Shown: positions 49,749 through 60,358, counted from the first letter of the stretch. The stretch: 64,000 nucleotides of DNA from Gigaspora margarita (GCA_009809945.1 WTPW01002243.1:39883-103882); one strand, 5' to 3'. The notes: generated by a model from the letters alone, not told the origin. A program made the numbers and translations.

Positions 49749-51496
49749 AAGGGAACCTGCATGCTACTCAGGATTCACTCCCAAAAAACTATACTGGTTG
49801 TAGCACAGAGTATTATACCAAGTATTATGAACAATATAATACTTATGATAAACATATATTTAACATTGACAAATGTAAAGAATCATATCAATATAACAAA
49901 TCAATAAATAAAGGACCTANTTTTCAAAACAAATTATACTCTGCCAATGATTATACTGATTTATATTTTCCAAAACAAACANGTATCAACAAAAGAAAAC
50001 CCAAAGGNGCNAAAGGCTTTTATTTTGTAGCATTAGTTAATAATATACCTATGGAATTTAAATTAGATGAAGGAAGCACTAATACAATAATGGGAATAAA
50101 TCATGCACAAGCACTAGGAATACACAACATAATAGATAAACCAGCAACAGCAGAAGCAGTAGGAAGTAATGTAGCAATACTAGGCAAAATGCTAGTAAAC
50201 CTAAAAATTAATGAATATTTTACACCAAATNTTAAAATGGATGTGCTCAAAAACCAATCCAAATATATTCTCTTAAGTAACAAAACACAATCTGAGTTAG
50301 GCATTACTAAAGACTTTAAAAATCAAATCATTAAAATAAACAAAAAACCTATAATCAACCAACGAACCTTAATTAGTCAAGCAAACGGTTACGGCAACTC
50401 ATTCTATAGGCCAGGAGNGCGATATAACCTTTCCGGTTATGTAGGAATCCATGGACTGAATGAGCCCATTTCTCACCGACTTGACTCTGAGCCCCAAAGA
50501 GGTTATCAGAGCAGAAAAGAGGAAAAGGCGCCCAACGTTATAAAAACCACTAATCAAGAGGAAAAGGGCAATATTTTGAGAAAACAACGGGACGTTTCAA
50601 AATATTTACCCTTCGACCCCACACTAGCCAAATATTTTAAAAGTAAGAATCATGCCATGGACCATTGCAAACAAAAAGAAGTAAATCAGAATTATAAATT
50701 TACTGAACCCAAACGGGAACCATATAAACATTTCAGTCAGGCTCATGTGAATAATGAGGCATTGCGCATATTTTATGAACAATGTATGAAAAATAAGCAG
50801 CGCAAAAAACAAATAGGCCTCACATGTAACGGAACCTGGCATGAAATAATCGAAGCTGTGATACAAACTGGAAGTAACCTAATCCAAACGTTCTTACAGT
50901 ATAAGGAACCATATCAGAAAGAAAATGATATGATGACTAAATGGATAGCATTACATACAGGGAATGCTGATATCCAAAATGATATTAGAATAATCGAAGG
51001 TAACAGATTAGCACAATTAGAATTGATAATACATGCATCAATGGGATTATCAATAAGTGACAAATTAATACAGTCAAATAGTAAAATAAATTGGAAAACA
51101 GAAAGAATTTCTGAAGAAATTCAAAGAGCATATAATATAGGATCCAAGTATTATGTATTACATATAGGAACATCCAAAGATAGAAATAAGGATGAAGTTA
51201 AACAAAACCTCGAGGAAATACTTAAAAGAACCAAGAACACTGATATAGTAATACTACTAGAAAATTTAGCGTCTAGTAAATGTTATGGAGCAACACTCCA
51301 AGAACTAAATGAAATTAGGAGTAGTATACGAAAAGAATTCCGATATAAAAAGGAATACCAAACAGATACTCTGATGGATAGACTTAAAATATGTTTCGAC
51401 ACTCAACATTACTTTGCAGCAGGAGTTGGAAAAACTCTAGAAGATATGAAGAAGTACTTCGCAAATATGGAAATGAGATCAAGTTGTTCCACTTAA
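49742..51496 (+). CDS. Retropepsin-like region and first half of AP endonuclease IV
   Basis: The frame is open from the end of the nucleocapsid (about 49742) to TAA at 51494; an internal ATG lies at 50051. Around 50030-50200 the protein reads YFVALVNNIP, then LDEGSTNTIMG, then AQALGI, the layout of a retropepsin in which D-[S/T]-G is replaced by D-E-G. From about 50811 the class IV AP endonuclease fold begins: IGLTCNGTW for the N-terminal strand, LIIHASMG (His 51032), LHIGTS (His 51161), LLENLAS (Glu 51260) and CFDTQHYFAAG (Asp 51398, His 51407). Endonuclease IV incises DNA 5' of abasic sites through three metal ions. The rest of the domain is in the +2 frame of the following entry, so the domain is split by a frameshift between 51409 and 51490. 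No TGA occurs in this frame. Confidence 0.75.
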   Translation, partial: FLKGNLHATQDSLPKNYTGCSTEYYTKYYEQYNTYDKHIFNIDKCKESYQYNKSINKGPXFQNKLYSANDYTDLYFPKQTXINKRKPKXXKGFYFVALVNNIPMEFKLDEGSTNTIMGINHAQALGIHNIIDKPATAEAVGSNVAILGKMLVNLKINEYFTPNXKMDVLKNQSKYILLSNKTQSELGITKDFKNQIIKINKKPIINQRTLISQANGYGNSFYRPGXRYNLSGYVGIHGLNEPISHRLDSEPQRGYQSRKEEKAPNVIKTTNQEEKGNILRKQRDVSKYLPFDPTLAKYFKSKNHAMDHCKQKEVNQNYKFTEPKREPYKHFSQAHVNNEALRIFYEQCMKNKQRKKQIGLTCNGTWHEIIEAVIQTGSNLIQTFLQYKEPYQKENDMMTKWIALHTGNADIQNDIRIIEGNRLAQLELIIHASMGLSISDKLIQSNSKINWKTERISEEIQRAYNIGSKYYVLHIGTSKDRNKDEVKQNLEEILKRTKNTDIVILLENLASSKCYGATLQELNEIRSSIRKEFRYKKEYQTDTLMDRLKICFDTQHYFAAGVGKTLEDMKKYFANMEMRSSCST

Positions 51497-53811
51497 ATAA
51501 CGTTACAAAGCACTGTACGTTAAGAGACGGCCGCATAATTAAACCAACAATATTTAGAAGTGGACAAGATGTGCACGCACATATAATGTATGGTCAATTA
51601 TCACAAAAAATATTTGAAACCATAATTAAGTATGATAGTAAAGCAGTAGTTGAAACTCCGCAGAAAACAGACTTTGATATCAAAGAACAAGTCAATGAAA
51701 TCCAAACATTATGCTATTATGCTAATGATTTAATACCATCAGATAGAGAACTAGATAAAACACTTAAACAAAGGCTACAAAACCTGGATAAATGGGATCC
51801 AACGAAAGGAATGAAATATATGCTTACACCTCAAGATATTACATCTGAAGAAAGTCCAATGGAAAATAATGGACAAATAGGCTACGTGGATTCAGTAGCA
51901 TATTTAACAGAAACAATGGAACGATTAACATTAGAAAATCAAGAAAAATATAATGATGCAAGAAAAGANAAAGAATATAAACAGATGCAAACTGAAAAGT
52001 TAACACAAATGCAATTCAAAATAAACCAATTATCTAATAAAATAGCAGGAAAAATTGCAAATAAAACACCTCCAAGAACACCCAAAAAACCTACATTAGG
52101 AGGAATGATGAGTAATATATGACGAAAAACAAAAGAGATTCAGGAAGAAATAGAAACCAATGAATCTGAAGAATTTCTGAAGGATATAGAAACACTTGCA
52201 AAAGATCTAACTGATATAGAAATGAGATTTGACAATGTTAATAATATGACAAAAGAAGAAGCTAAGAATTTTGTGGACACTATACGAAATATTAAAGGTA
52301 TACCTGAAGAGATAAGATATGGAAATCCCCATATAACAGATAAACAATGAGTTTACAATTTCATTAACTATTGGAATAACCAGAATGAAGAGACAAAAAC
52401 TCAATATAAAAATGAAATTGAAGAGCAAGAAAAAGCATATCGAGGGAAAGCCAAAGAAACACTTGATATAGCTATAGAAGAATTTAAAAAGAAACCTGAA
52501 CCTGAAAAAATGGTAATAACGCAACAATTATTAGCACTATCAGAAACTGAAAAAGACCCTAGGTTAAGGACAAAAGCTAATATAAAACAATTAGCCTTCC
52601 TAGCAGAATGTGCAAAAGAGGTAGATCCAAGCATTATCAAAAAGGATACTATAAGAGACCCTCAAACTGGCAAACTACTAATAACGATAGAATCAGTACC
52701 TGGTGATGTAATAAAACGGGTTGGAGATAAATTTAAGCCAATAATTATTAACAACAGTGATAATGAAAGCGATAATGAAGATACATTTTATCAAAGTATG
52801 TTCAATGAACAAAATACCAAATTAAATCAAAAGTTTTTGGAAGAAGCAAGAGCCCAAAAACAACAAGAGGCTGAAACTTCTCAAATAAAGAATAGACCTG
52901 GGAGAAGTGATAGTGAAACCTCAAATATATCTTCATATCACCTACCAAGTGCAATTGGTTCACCAATAATAACATCGCCATTATCAAAACCATTAGAAAG
53001 CCCAGGATTTATAAATACAACAAATGATAATTACTGGAGTAATTGGCAACAAATAAGTACTGATAATAATGAGCCACCTATAATACCAAGCTTTATTGAA
53101 GAAAGACCTAATATTACACAACCAATAGACTATTCAAGTATGAATAATGAAGGATTACCTGAAATACCTGAAATAACGCAGTATTCTCAATATGATATGA
53201 ATCGAGAATATACTGAAGAAATAGATCCTGTACAACAAGAAACAGTTTTACAGATGCCAGTAGTGCAACAAGTTGAACAACCTAAAGGATGGTCGATAAC
53301 GAATGCGATAAAATCGTCGATACAAGCAATACTTGGAAGGAAAAGATCAAATACACTACGGGAAAGTGTAATCAAGGATCAAGCTGCGGAAAGCATACCT
53401 AGAAGCAGTAATGAATCATTCTATCGAAGAAGACAAGATTCATATGATTCAAGACACCCTGAGTTACCAAGAATGATGACAGCAGCAGAAGTGCCTGCAT
53501 CATACAGGAATGAACAATATGGTCATTTGCTATATCAAACTAAACCAGTACCTTTATCACCGAATACGTGTGAACAATTATTTGGAAAACCAAAACAAAA
53601 AGATACTGATGAAACAAATAATATTGAAGTATTCAATATTGAAATGCATTCCAAATACCAACCTAAGAAAGCGAAAAAAGGGAGTAAATGTACTATGCAT
53701 GAAGAGTTAGCGCATATCCCTAACGAAATAAGGAAACATATCATACCCAATATAGGCAAAGGAAAACCTATATGCACGGACCAACAATGCGTGTTAAAAC
53801 CTAATACATAG
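51391..53811 (+). CDS. Second half of AP endonuclease IV plus disordered pol linker
   Basis: Continues the previous protein in another frame: FHLNNV (His 51490), QDVHAHIMYG (Asp 51568, His 51574) and VVETPQ (Glu 51652) complete the nine metal ligands of endonuclease IV. After about 51720 there is no recognised domain: a helical Gln/Lys-rich region (51780-52120), then a long low-complexity, Ser/Pro/Gln-rich stretch (52750-53600). In-frame TGA at 52120 and 52348 sit within smooth helical sequence. An internal ATG at 52510 could start a separate product. The frame ends with TAG at 53809-53811, yet the same frame continues as typical pre-RT sequence. Retroelements with an internal AP endonuclease IV are unknown to me. 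Enzyme identity is well supported by the ligand set; activity of this broken copy is doubtful. Confidence 0.75.
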
Positions 53812-54209
53812 ACACCTGTCAAAATTACTCAAAAAGGAAATTATCTAATTCAAACACCTTTACACATTGCACAAAATGGAATAGTAGTGCAAAACGGAAT
53901 AATTAACGATTCAACAATCTGGATGATCAATTATTCAGATAAAACAATAATGATCCCTAAAGGATATCATATTGGAAACATCGAGAAAATAAAGGAAGTA
54001 TTCGATGTAGATACAACCAAAAGAGAAAAAGATATTTGAGGAGAAATGAAAATCGAGGATAAAGAAAAGACTGAAAAAGAAAGACTTGAAATACTCCTAA
54101 AGAATACAACACCTCAATATAGAAATTTATTATTGCCGCTATTTAATAAATTTATTAATATATTCTGAAGAAAACATGAAAAACCTACAACATACAACCA
54201 AAAGATGTT
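53812..54209 (+). CDS. Pol segment between TAG and reverse transcriptase
   Basis: In frame with the preceding piece. It carries the beta-rich stretch found between protease and RT in Ty3-like polyproteins, with IWMINYSD, TIMIPKGYHIGNIE and a helical LLLPLFNKF part. TGA occurs at 54037 and 54166. Near 54185-54210 the reading passes to the RT frame. It has no start of its own; it is listed because the TAG at 53809 divides an apparently continuous polyprotein. Confidence 0.6.
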
Positions 54210-55733
54210 TGAACCTATCACACTTACATCAATTGTGATGAAAAAGATATACCCTTTAGAGATAAGGCACGAATGCCTAGACAATATTCTAAAGATAAAA
54301 TTGAACAAGCTAATAAACTCTTTGAAGATTTAAAGAAACAAGGGTTTATCCAGCCATCAAAAGCAGTATGGGTATCACCTTTGGTGATAATACAAAAGAA
54401 AGATGGATCATATAGAGTAGCTGTGGATTATACCAAGCTCAATAAGTATTTAGAAGATGTTCCATATGAAATTCCTAATATTATTAGAATGTTACAACAA
54501 TTAGCGCAACATAAGATATTCACGACATTAGATTTTACTGCGGCATATCATCAATTTACATTAAGAGAAGAAGATAAGCCTAAAACCACTATATTTTTTC
54601 CTGGCAAAGGAAAATTTGAATGGAATGTTCTACCTATGGAATTAAAAACTGCACCTGCATATATGATGAGATATATGTATGAATTATTTAGAGATTTTTC
54701 ATTCGTATTTGTATATATGGATGATTTAACTATTGCTAGTAACTCAGTTGATGAGCACATTAAACACGTCAAAATGGTATTTGAACGCATAGAAAAAGGG
54801 GGCATGAGTCTGAAACCAGACAAGTGTGAATTCATGGTTACAAAAACATTGATACTAAACCACTTAGTTGAATTCAGAAAAATCCACCCTAATCAAGTTA
54901 AAATCAAAGAAGCTGAAAAATTAAAGCCACCAACTGATGTAAATGGAGTAAGGCGATTTACTGGATTTATGAACTATTTTAGAAGATATATTCAGAATTT
55001 TGCTCAAATAGCGCAACCAATATATAACTTGTTGAAAAAGAATGTTCAATTCGAATGGACTAAAGAATGCCAAGAAGCATTTGACGTGCTAATACAAAAG
55101 GTAACAAATGCTATAGCCTTAACTTATCCTAAAAAAGGATATCAATTGATTCTAGAAACTGATGCCTCGAATGACAGAATTGGCGCAGTATTGAAACAAG
55201 TTAACCCTGATCTGGCACATTATAAAACTAAAGAAGCTAGAGCTAAAGGAGCAGAATATGAAGCCACTAAATCTGAAAAGAAAATAATAGAATTCGGATC
55301 AAAATCACTTACACCTACACAAAGATTATGGGGCTCAATACAGAAAGAACTGTATGCGATTTACTATTATCTTACCAATTGGCAACATTATATTGGAAAT
55401 AAACCTATAATAGTGCGAACCAATAACACGAGAATATCTGACGCAACAGGAAAAATGATACGAAATGACACTATGCAAAAATGGGTAATAAAACTCCAAG
55501 ACTTTAATTGGACTGTAGAAAGAATACCAGGAAAGGACAATCATATTGCAAATTGGCTCAGCATACAAATGAGTACGAATGATCAAGGAGAACAGATTAT
55601 AACGCTAAAAATAGGAATTAAAGATAAGGGATCTAAAGGAAAAGAAATACCTAATAAGGCTAAAAGTGGAAATTCATCTATAAAACCACTTGGAATTCCC
55701 ACGATATCCCAAGCACCAATCACCGCCAAATAA
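54210..55733 (+). CDS. pol: Reverse transcriptase-RNase H (Ty3/caulimovirus type)
   Basis: Open from about 54210, where a TGA precedes a YINCDE-KDIP stretch typical of the RT entry; the first ATG is 54273, giving 486 codons. Counting from that ATG, the RT fingers/palm show SPLVIIQKKDGSYRVAVDY (35-53), TTLDFTAAYHQ with first Asp 87, LPMELKTAPA (120-129) and YMDD at 148-151. The connection and RNase H follow: ETDAS (Asp 297), QKELYA (Glu 359). The third and fourth RNase H acids expected in TDH and NxxAD positions are Asn here (384 and 427). Several RT glycines conserved in the family are also replaced, all explainable by G-to-A changes. It copies RNA into DNA and degrades the template in retroelements; this copy may lack RNase H. 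There is no retroviral integrase after it: a Merlin-type transposase follows after ten bases. Confidence 0.9.
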
Positions 55734-55743
55734 ATTAATAAAT

Positions 55744-56679
55744 ATGAAAACACAAGTTCAACTATACTATCAATTAAAAAGAATATTTGATGACCCGGAA
55801 GAATGTTTAGCAGATCTAAAAGAAAAATTAATAATACCACATGAACTCAACTGTATTGAATGCGGAAGAGATATGAAGATCAAGAAATATGATCTATTTG
55901 AGTGCCCAAATAGGAGATGCCAAAAGAAAATATCGATCTTTAATGGCACTATTTTTATGAGCAGCAGATTACCATGTAACAAGCTCCTTGAACTAGGATA
56001 TCTTTGGCTTATCAAGATGAGTCATGGGTCGATAACCAAGTTCACAGGAATGGCAGAAACTACAATCACACGATGGACACATGCTTATAGAATAATGATT
56101 ACTAAAGAAATTAAAGAAATGGAAACCAAAATAGGAGGTCCCGGTATCATCGTAGAAATAGATGAATCCCTATTTTGGAAAACAAAAGATGGAAATACCG
56201 TGTGGGTATTTGGCGGCAAAGAAAGGATGCCTGAAAAGAAAATATTCACGACAATCGTAAACGATCGATCGCAGGAAACCTTACTTTACTACATATGGAA
56301 ATATATCCATCCCGGATCTATAATAAATTCAGACATGTGGAAAGGATATACCAACATCTATACACGATTAGAAATGCAACACCACGCTGTCAATCATGGA
56401 CACAGGTTTAGCGTGTGTGAATATGACAAAATAACTAACGAAATTAAAGTATACCACACCAATGGTATTGAAGCCATATGGCATGTGTTGAAAGATGCAA
56501 TCCTAGTAAGAAATCGGAAGAAGGATGATCTACCATTTCACTTATCTGAATTCATATGGAGAAGACAGAATAAAGAAAATGGAATTGACCTGTGGGAAGC
56601 ACTGATAGATTGTCTACGTGATAGCAATATACTTCTTGATGAGGAAACAATGGAAAAAAATGTTAATGAAGATTTGTAA
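55744..56679 (+). CDS. IS1595/Merlin-type (ISXO2-like) DDE transposase
   Basis: 311 codons, ATG to TAA, intact. The N-terminal zinc ribbon uses Cys37/Cys40 (CIEC) and Cys54/Cys59 (CPNRRC), followed by the SIFNGTIF-x-SSRLP signature. A short HTH-like segment (SHGSITKFTGMAETTITRW) spans 93-111. The RNase H-fold catalytic core has VEIDES (Asp140), NSDMWKGY (Asp197) and HTNGIEAIW (Asn240/Glu243), as in the ISXO2/Merlin family, which cuts and pastes DNA and often leaves 8-9-bp duplications. All nine Trp are TGG. It starts ten bases after the RT stop, so it occupies the position of an integrase. It could be a captured Merlin element or a genuine replacement of the integrase. One of the best-preserved genes in the block. 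Confidence 0.9.
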   Translation: MKTQVQLYYQLKRIFDDPEECLADLKEKLIIPHELNCIECGRDMKIKKYDLFECPNRRCQKKISIFNGTIFMSSRLPCNKLLELGYLWLIKMSHGSITKFTGMAETTITRWTHAYRIMITKEIKEMETKIGGPGIIVEIDESLFWKTKDGNTVWVFGGKERMPEKKIFTTIVNDRSQETLLYYIWKYIHPGSIINSDMWKGYTNIYTRLEMQHHAVNHGHRFSVCEYDKITNEIKVYHTNGIEAIWHVLKDAILVRNRKKDDLPFHLSEFIWRRQNKENGIDLWEALIDCLRDSNILLDEETMEKNVNEDL

Positions 56680-56685
56680 TGGGAA

Positions 56686-57102
56686 ATGCAAATCTTAGAT
56701 AAGAAACTTCTATTTAAAGGCATTGATTTTTTAACAAGTAGGGACATCCAAAACATAATGGATAAACTCAGAGAAACCCTCAAAAGAATTAAAAGAAATC
56801 TACCAAAGAAACCTAAAAGAAAATGGTTAACCAAGGACAAAACAACCAAGAATCTAACGGATGGACCCAAACTGGACCCAACTATTGCCCTGACTGTGAC
56901 AGTCACGTTTTGGATCCAGAAATCCATGAATGNCNACCTAGTAGAATTCAAGAAGNNACCTCTGCTNTCCCTACTATCGCTNCTANTAGNAANANNATGC
57001 CTACNCTNACNAGAGNAAAACCNATTAACCCNAGNACACCAATTGTTCCANNGAATGTNTANNTTGGAACATGTGANAAATGTGGAGTTAGAACTGATTT
57101 GA
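56686..57102 (+). CDS. Small basic reading frame overlapping the zinc-finger gene
   Basis: ATG to TAA, 138 codons, but only the first 50 (RIKRNLPKKPKRKW near 45) look like a protein. From about 56823 the other frame carries the convincing zinc-finger sequence, and the end of this frame runs through many N calls. Most likely it is the N-terminal end of the following gene, joined by a frameshift, or a short basic protein overlapping it. Confidence 0.3.
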   Translation: MQILDKKLLFKGIDFLTSRDIQNIMDKLRETLKRIKRNLPKKPKRKWLTKDKTTKNLTDGPKLDPTIALTVTVTFWIQKSMNXXLVEFKKXPLXSLLSXLXXXXCLXXXEXNXLTXXHQLFXXMXXLEHVXNVELELI

Positions 57103-59033
57103 GAAAGCATAATTGCACCTTACGATCCAAAAGAAGGGCCAAGGATACCATTTGTGGAGTATGTGGACGACGAGGCCACTTTAATAGGTATTGCCCTGAC
57201 CAAGAATGTTGGATTTGTAAACAAAAAGGACATAGGAAAACAGAATGTCCAGAATATTACAAGGATAGAACTATCCTCAGGAAAGAGGATACGGTAAGTG
57301 AAAGAAATGAAACACCTCTGCTAGGACCATCTAACACTACAACCACAACATGTAACCTATGCAACGAAAACCACGCATCTGGAATGTGTGCATTTGCTAA
57401 GGTACTTAAAAATCTCAATGGGAGTAATTGTAACTGTGGTTACAGAAATGAAAATGATATTTATCATTGCTGCATATGTCATCGGACTATAGCAGGAAAA
57501 GCAAGGTTATACTTGCTAAATGGGTTTTACCCAGAACAAACAGGAAGAAATGGACTCTTCATAGAAGAAAAACGTTTTAATAACACTTTGGTTTGCGAAA
57601 TGTGTTATCGAAACTATACTGAAAGACTGCCCTTTGCTGATTACTGAAGCCATAATTATGCTCAAGGAATTGGACGAAATCAAAGAACAGAATGTTTTCT
57701 TTGTAAAAAGCAAGGATAGAAAAGACAATTCATCCAAGATGGATTTGGGAATTATTTCTGTTCGTATGAAGAAAATATAGGATATAATGTTTATTTTCTT
57801 CACACCTTCCAACCAATGGATACTAGAATGATCCGAAATATTCAGAATATTACCCGAAATGAACACCATGTGTTCATCAGAATAAATGAATCAATGATCC
57901 TCAGAATCATCCAACATCTATGAGATACCCCTCGGGTACGATGGGATGAAGACCTTATGTTAAGAAGACTCTGATTACTAATAAGGTCTACATCAATTGA
58001 TGTATATAATAATCACGATAGAGATGCCCATTTTAATAATTGGGAAATGTCACCACAAGAATTCTATGAACCAGGTACTAGCTCAAGAATTACTAATTGA
58101 CAACAAGCTATGGATCACATAGCATCAAAAAGAGGACTCACAGATACAGTGCTATGCGAAGAATGCATGATGCCCAAACATGTTAATGAATTGTTAGGAG
58201 GAACATGTTATGACTGTAAGCATGAAAGAAGAATTCATAGAACTGTTCTTCAAGACTATGAAGTTGAACAAGAAATTGAAAAGTGGGAAAAAGAAAACAC
58301 CTATCGACCATACCGATACTATGAAGGATATGGAATACAAGACCAACAATGCCATAACTGTATAAAAATGCAAGGACACATTATGGAAATAATTGGAAAA
58401 GCAAGGGTTCCAAACAAAACAGAAATAACAGAACCAAATGAAATAAAATGAAAAGACTCTAATGGCATATACCAAATCTATAAGATTGTTGAACAATTAG
58501 TCCAATTACCAAATGTTGAAATCACAATTTCATGTGACAGTTGTAAAGAAAAGAATATCAACAATGCAGTAAGTTTTAGAAAAGGGAAAGAAAAGAAAAA
58601 TGAAATACCCCATGAAGAAACCAGAGGAGAAACTAGTGGAGCTAACCCTAACATAAAAGAACCCCTGGTTGAAAACCAAGAGACAACTGAGCAAACAGAA
58701 AAAAGACTCAGTAGTGTAACCAAAGTAACAAAGGAAGAAACCATTGAAATGGTTATTGCCTCTATATCTCAACAGTCTTCACCTTTACCATCTGTTCGAC
58801 AAGAGCAAGACGAGAAAATTGAAGAGATTCACCCTACACCTGAAAATTTGCCAGAGGAAAGAACTCTTGAAGAACGCTTCAATGAGCTGGAAGAAATTTT
58901 CAGAAGATTAAGTTTACCAATGTTAGGTACAAACTTATTAAACATACGCCATGCTATAGAAAGAATTTCTATATTAGAAAGAAAAGACATGGAAAATAGG
59001 GAAAGATTTCAAGACCTGCAAGAAGAAAACTGA
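56823..59033 (+). CDS. Large multi-zinc-finger, coiled-coil protein (many TGA)
   Basis: A single frame of about 736 codons, read through TGA at 57645, 57921, 57972, 58098 and 58449 and interrupted by TAG at 57717. In order: a YCPDCDSH zinc motif and N-rich uncertain stretch (56885-57070), CGVCGRRGHFNRYC and CWICKQKGHRKTEC knuckles (about 57150-57260), further CxxC pairs (CNLC, CCIC, CEMC, CFLC), a second CxxC group (CEEC and CYDC at about 58158 and 58212), CHNC, CDSC, and then a Glu-rich coiled coil (58860-59030). Between genes of pol type this could be a second nucleocapsid or a movement/regulatory-type protein; no family is assigned. About half of its Trp positions use TGA and half TGG. The coiled coil continues in another frame (see next entry). 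Confidence 0.65.
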
Positions 59034-59035
59034 GT

Positions 59036-59530
59036 GCAAAACTAAGAATCAAAGAATTAGAGGATGAAAACCTCGAAGAAAAAGTTCAATGGTACAATAT
59101 TGCTATGTGCAAGAAAAGAACTGCGGACCGAAAACTTGACTATGCATTTTTAGGGGTACCATTCGACAGCCCTAGAATGCCCGAAGCACTTGGAAATCTA
59201 GAAATAGCCAACCAATTCTCTCGAAACAATCATGAAGTACGAGAAGAATTAGTTGAATCTTCATCTGAAAATGAAGATAAAACAGGAGTAGATAATGATG
59301 TACACATAATAGATTGACTATCTACATGGATTAATCCTAACTTTATTTTATTAATTAAATTATTTATATTTAGTATTTTTGTAAATCATAATATGCCTAT
59401 TATTTTGTGATACATTAAAAGAAAACTAATAGGGCGTATCATATCTAGGAAGGATACGACTGTGGTATGCGATGGTAGGAGCACCCACACTGATAACAAA
59501 GCAATACTTAACATTTTTAGAAATATTTAA
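59036..59530 (+). CDS. Continuation of coiled-coil protein with C-terminal membrane segment
   Basis: The frame that continues the coiled coil (LRIKELEDENLEEKVQWY). It includes an acidic tail (SSSENEDK), then passes TGA at 59315 and 59408 and ends with TAA at 59528. Between these TGAs lies a hydrophobic segment (FILLIKLFIFSIFV), so the full protein could be tail-anchored. A switch between frames near 59030 (AAAACTG) is needed. After it, 59531-59650 is a short AT-rich gap without gene. Confidence 0.5.
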
Positions 59531-59653
59531 CATTTTATGTGGCCTGGGCAACCACGATTTACATTAATTCAATTTATTTTACATTTTATACTAATACTTT
59601 AATCCAAGTCAATCATATGATCGGGCACCTCTAATGATCAGAAAAGTATATAG

Positions 59654-60296
59654 ATGCACCAAGTTTACCCGACAAGCATCATGAATTCCAGAGAATATTA
59701 TACCAGATCTACTACTTCCTGTAACTATTGTAGAGAAAAACATCTTCGTTGTGAAAAACTTAAGAACGTTAATAACTGTACCAATTGTAAGAAACAAAAT
59801 ATCCCCTGCATAATTTCTTATAAATATAAGAAACGAGGACCGGTTCCCGGATATTCAAATGCAGAGGGACAACAACAGAAATTACAGAACTAACCAAGCT
59901 CTAAGAAATCGAAATTATCAAATTAATCAACAACGAAGACAGCAAATAGCTCAAATAAACTATAGAAATTACCAACAAAGAAAAATACAAGAATATTTAG
60001 ATAACACCCTTCTAAGCCTCTCAACCCTAAGCACTCTGCTTGAAACTTAACAACAAGGGAGAAATATTGTTATAGGCCTTGGAACGTACAGTTCAATTGA
60101 TCAACAGGCAATAACAATAATCCAACAAGAAGCAGCACGCTTCGCAGGCACCAATTTAATTGAAAATACTGAAGCAGTACAAGAGACAGTAACACTATTA
60201 AATAATTTTTATAGAAATAATACTGCACTGCAACTTCAGGAAACAATTAGGGGACTTAGAATTAAATTAGTGGATTATACTACTCATCTTAACTAA
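59654..60296 (+). pseudogene. Zn(II)2Cys6 protein, interrupted
   Basis: The first piece (59654-59893, ATG start) has a GAL4-type binuclear cluster with spacing C-x2-C-x6-C-x8-C-x2-C-x6-C: CNYCREKHLRC followed by CTNCKKQNIPC and a basic KKRGPVPG linker. Such domains bind DNA and are almost restricted to fungi. The frame then ends, and the natural continuation is in another frame (from about 59859) with Asn/Gln/Arg-rich helical sequence, through a TAA at 60048, up to TAA at 60294. It is probably a regulator captured from a fungal host. The broken state may be decay or sequence error. Confidence 0.65.
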
Positions 60297-60358
60297 AGAG
60301 ACTTAGTTAAACTTTAAGAAGAGGGCATAATGCTTTCACACTCATCTAAATCTCATTT

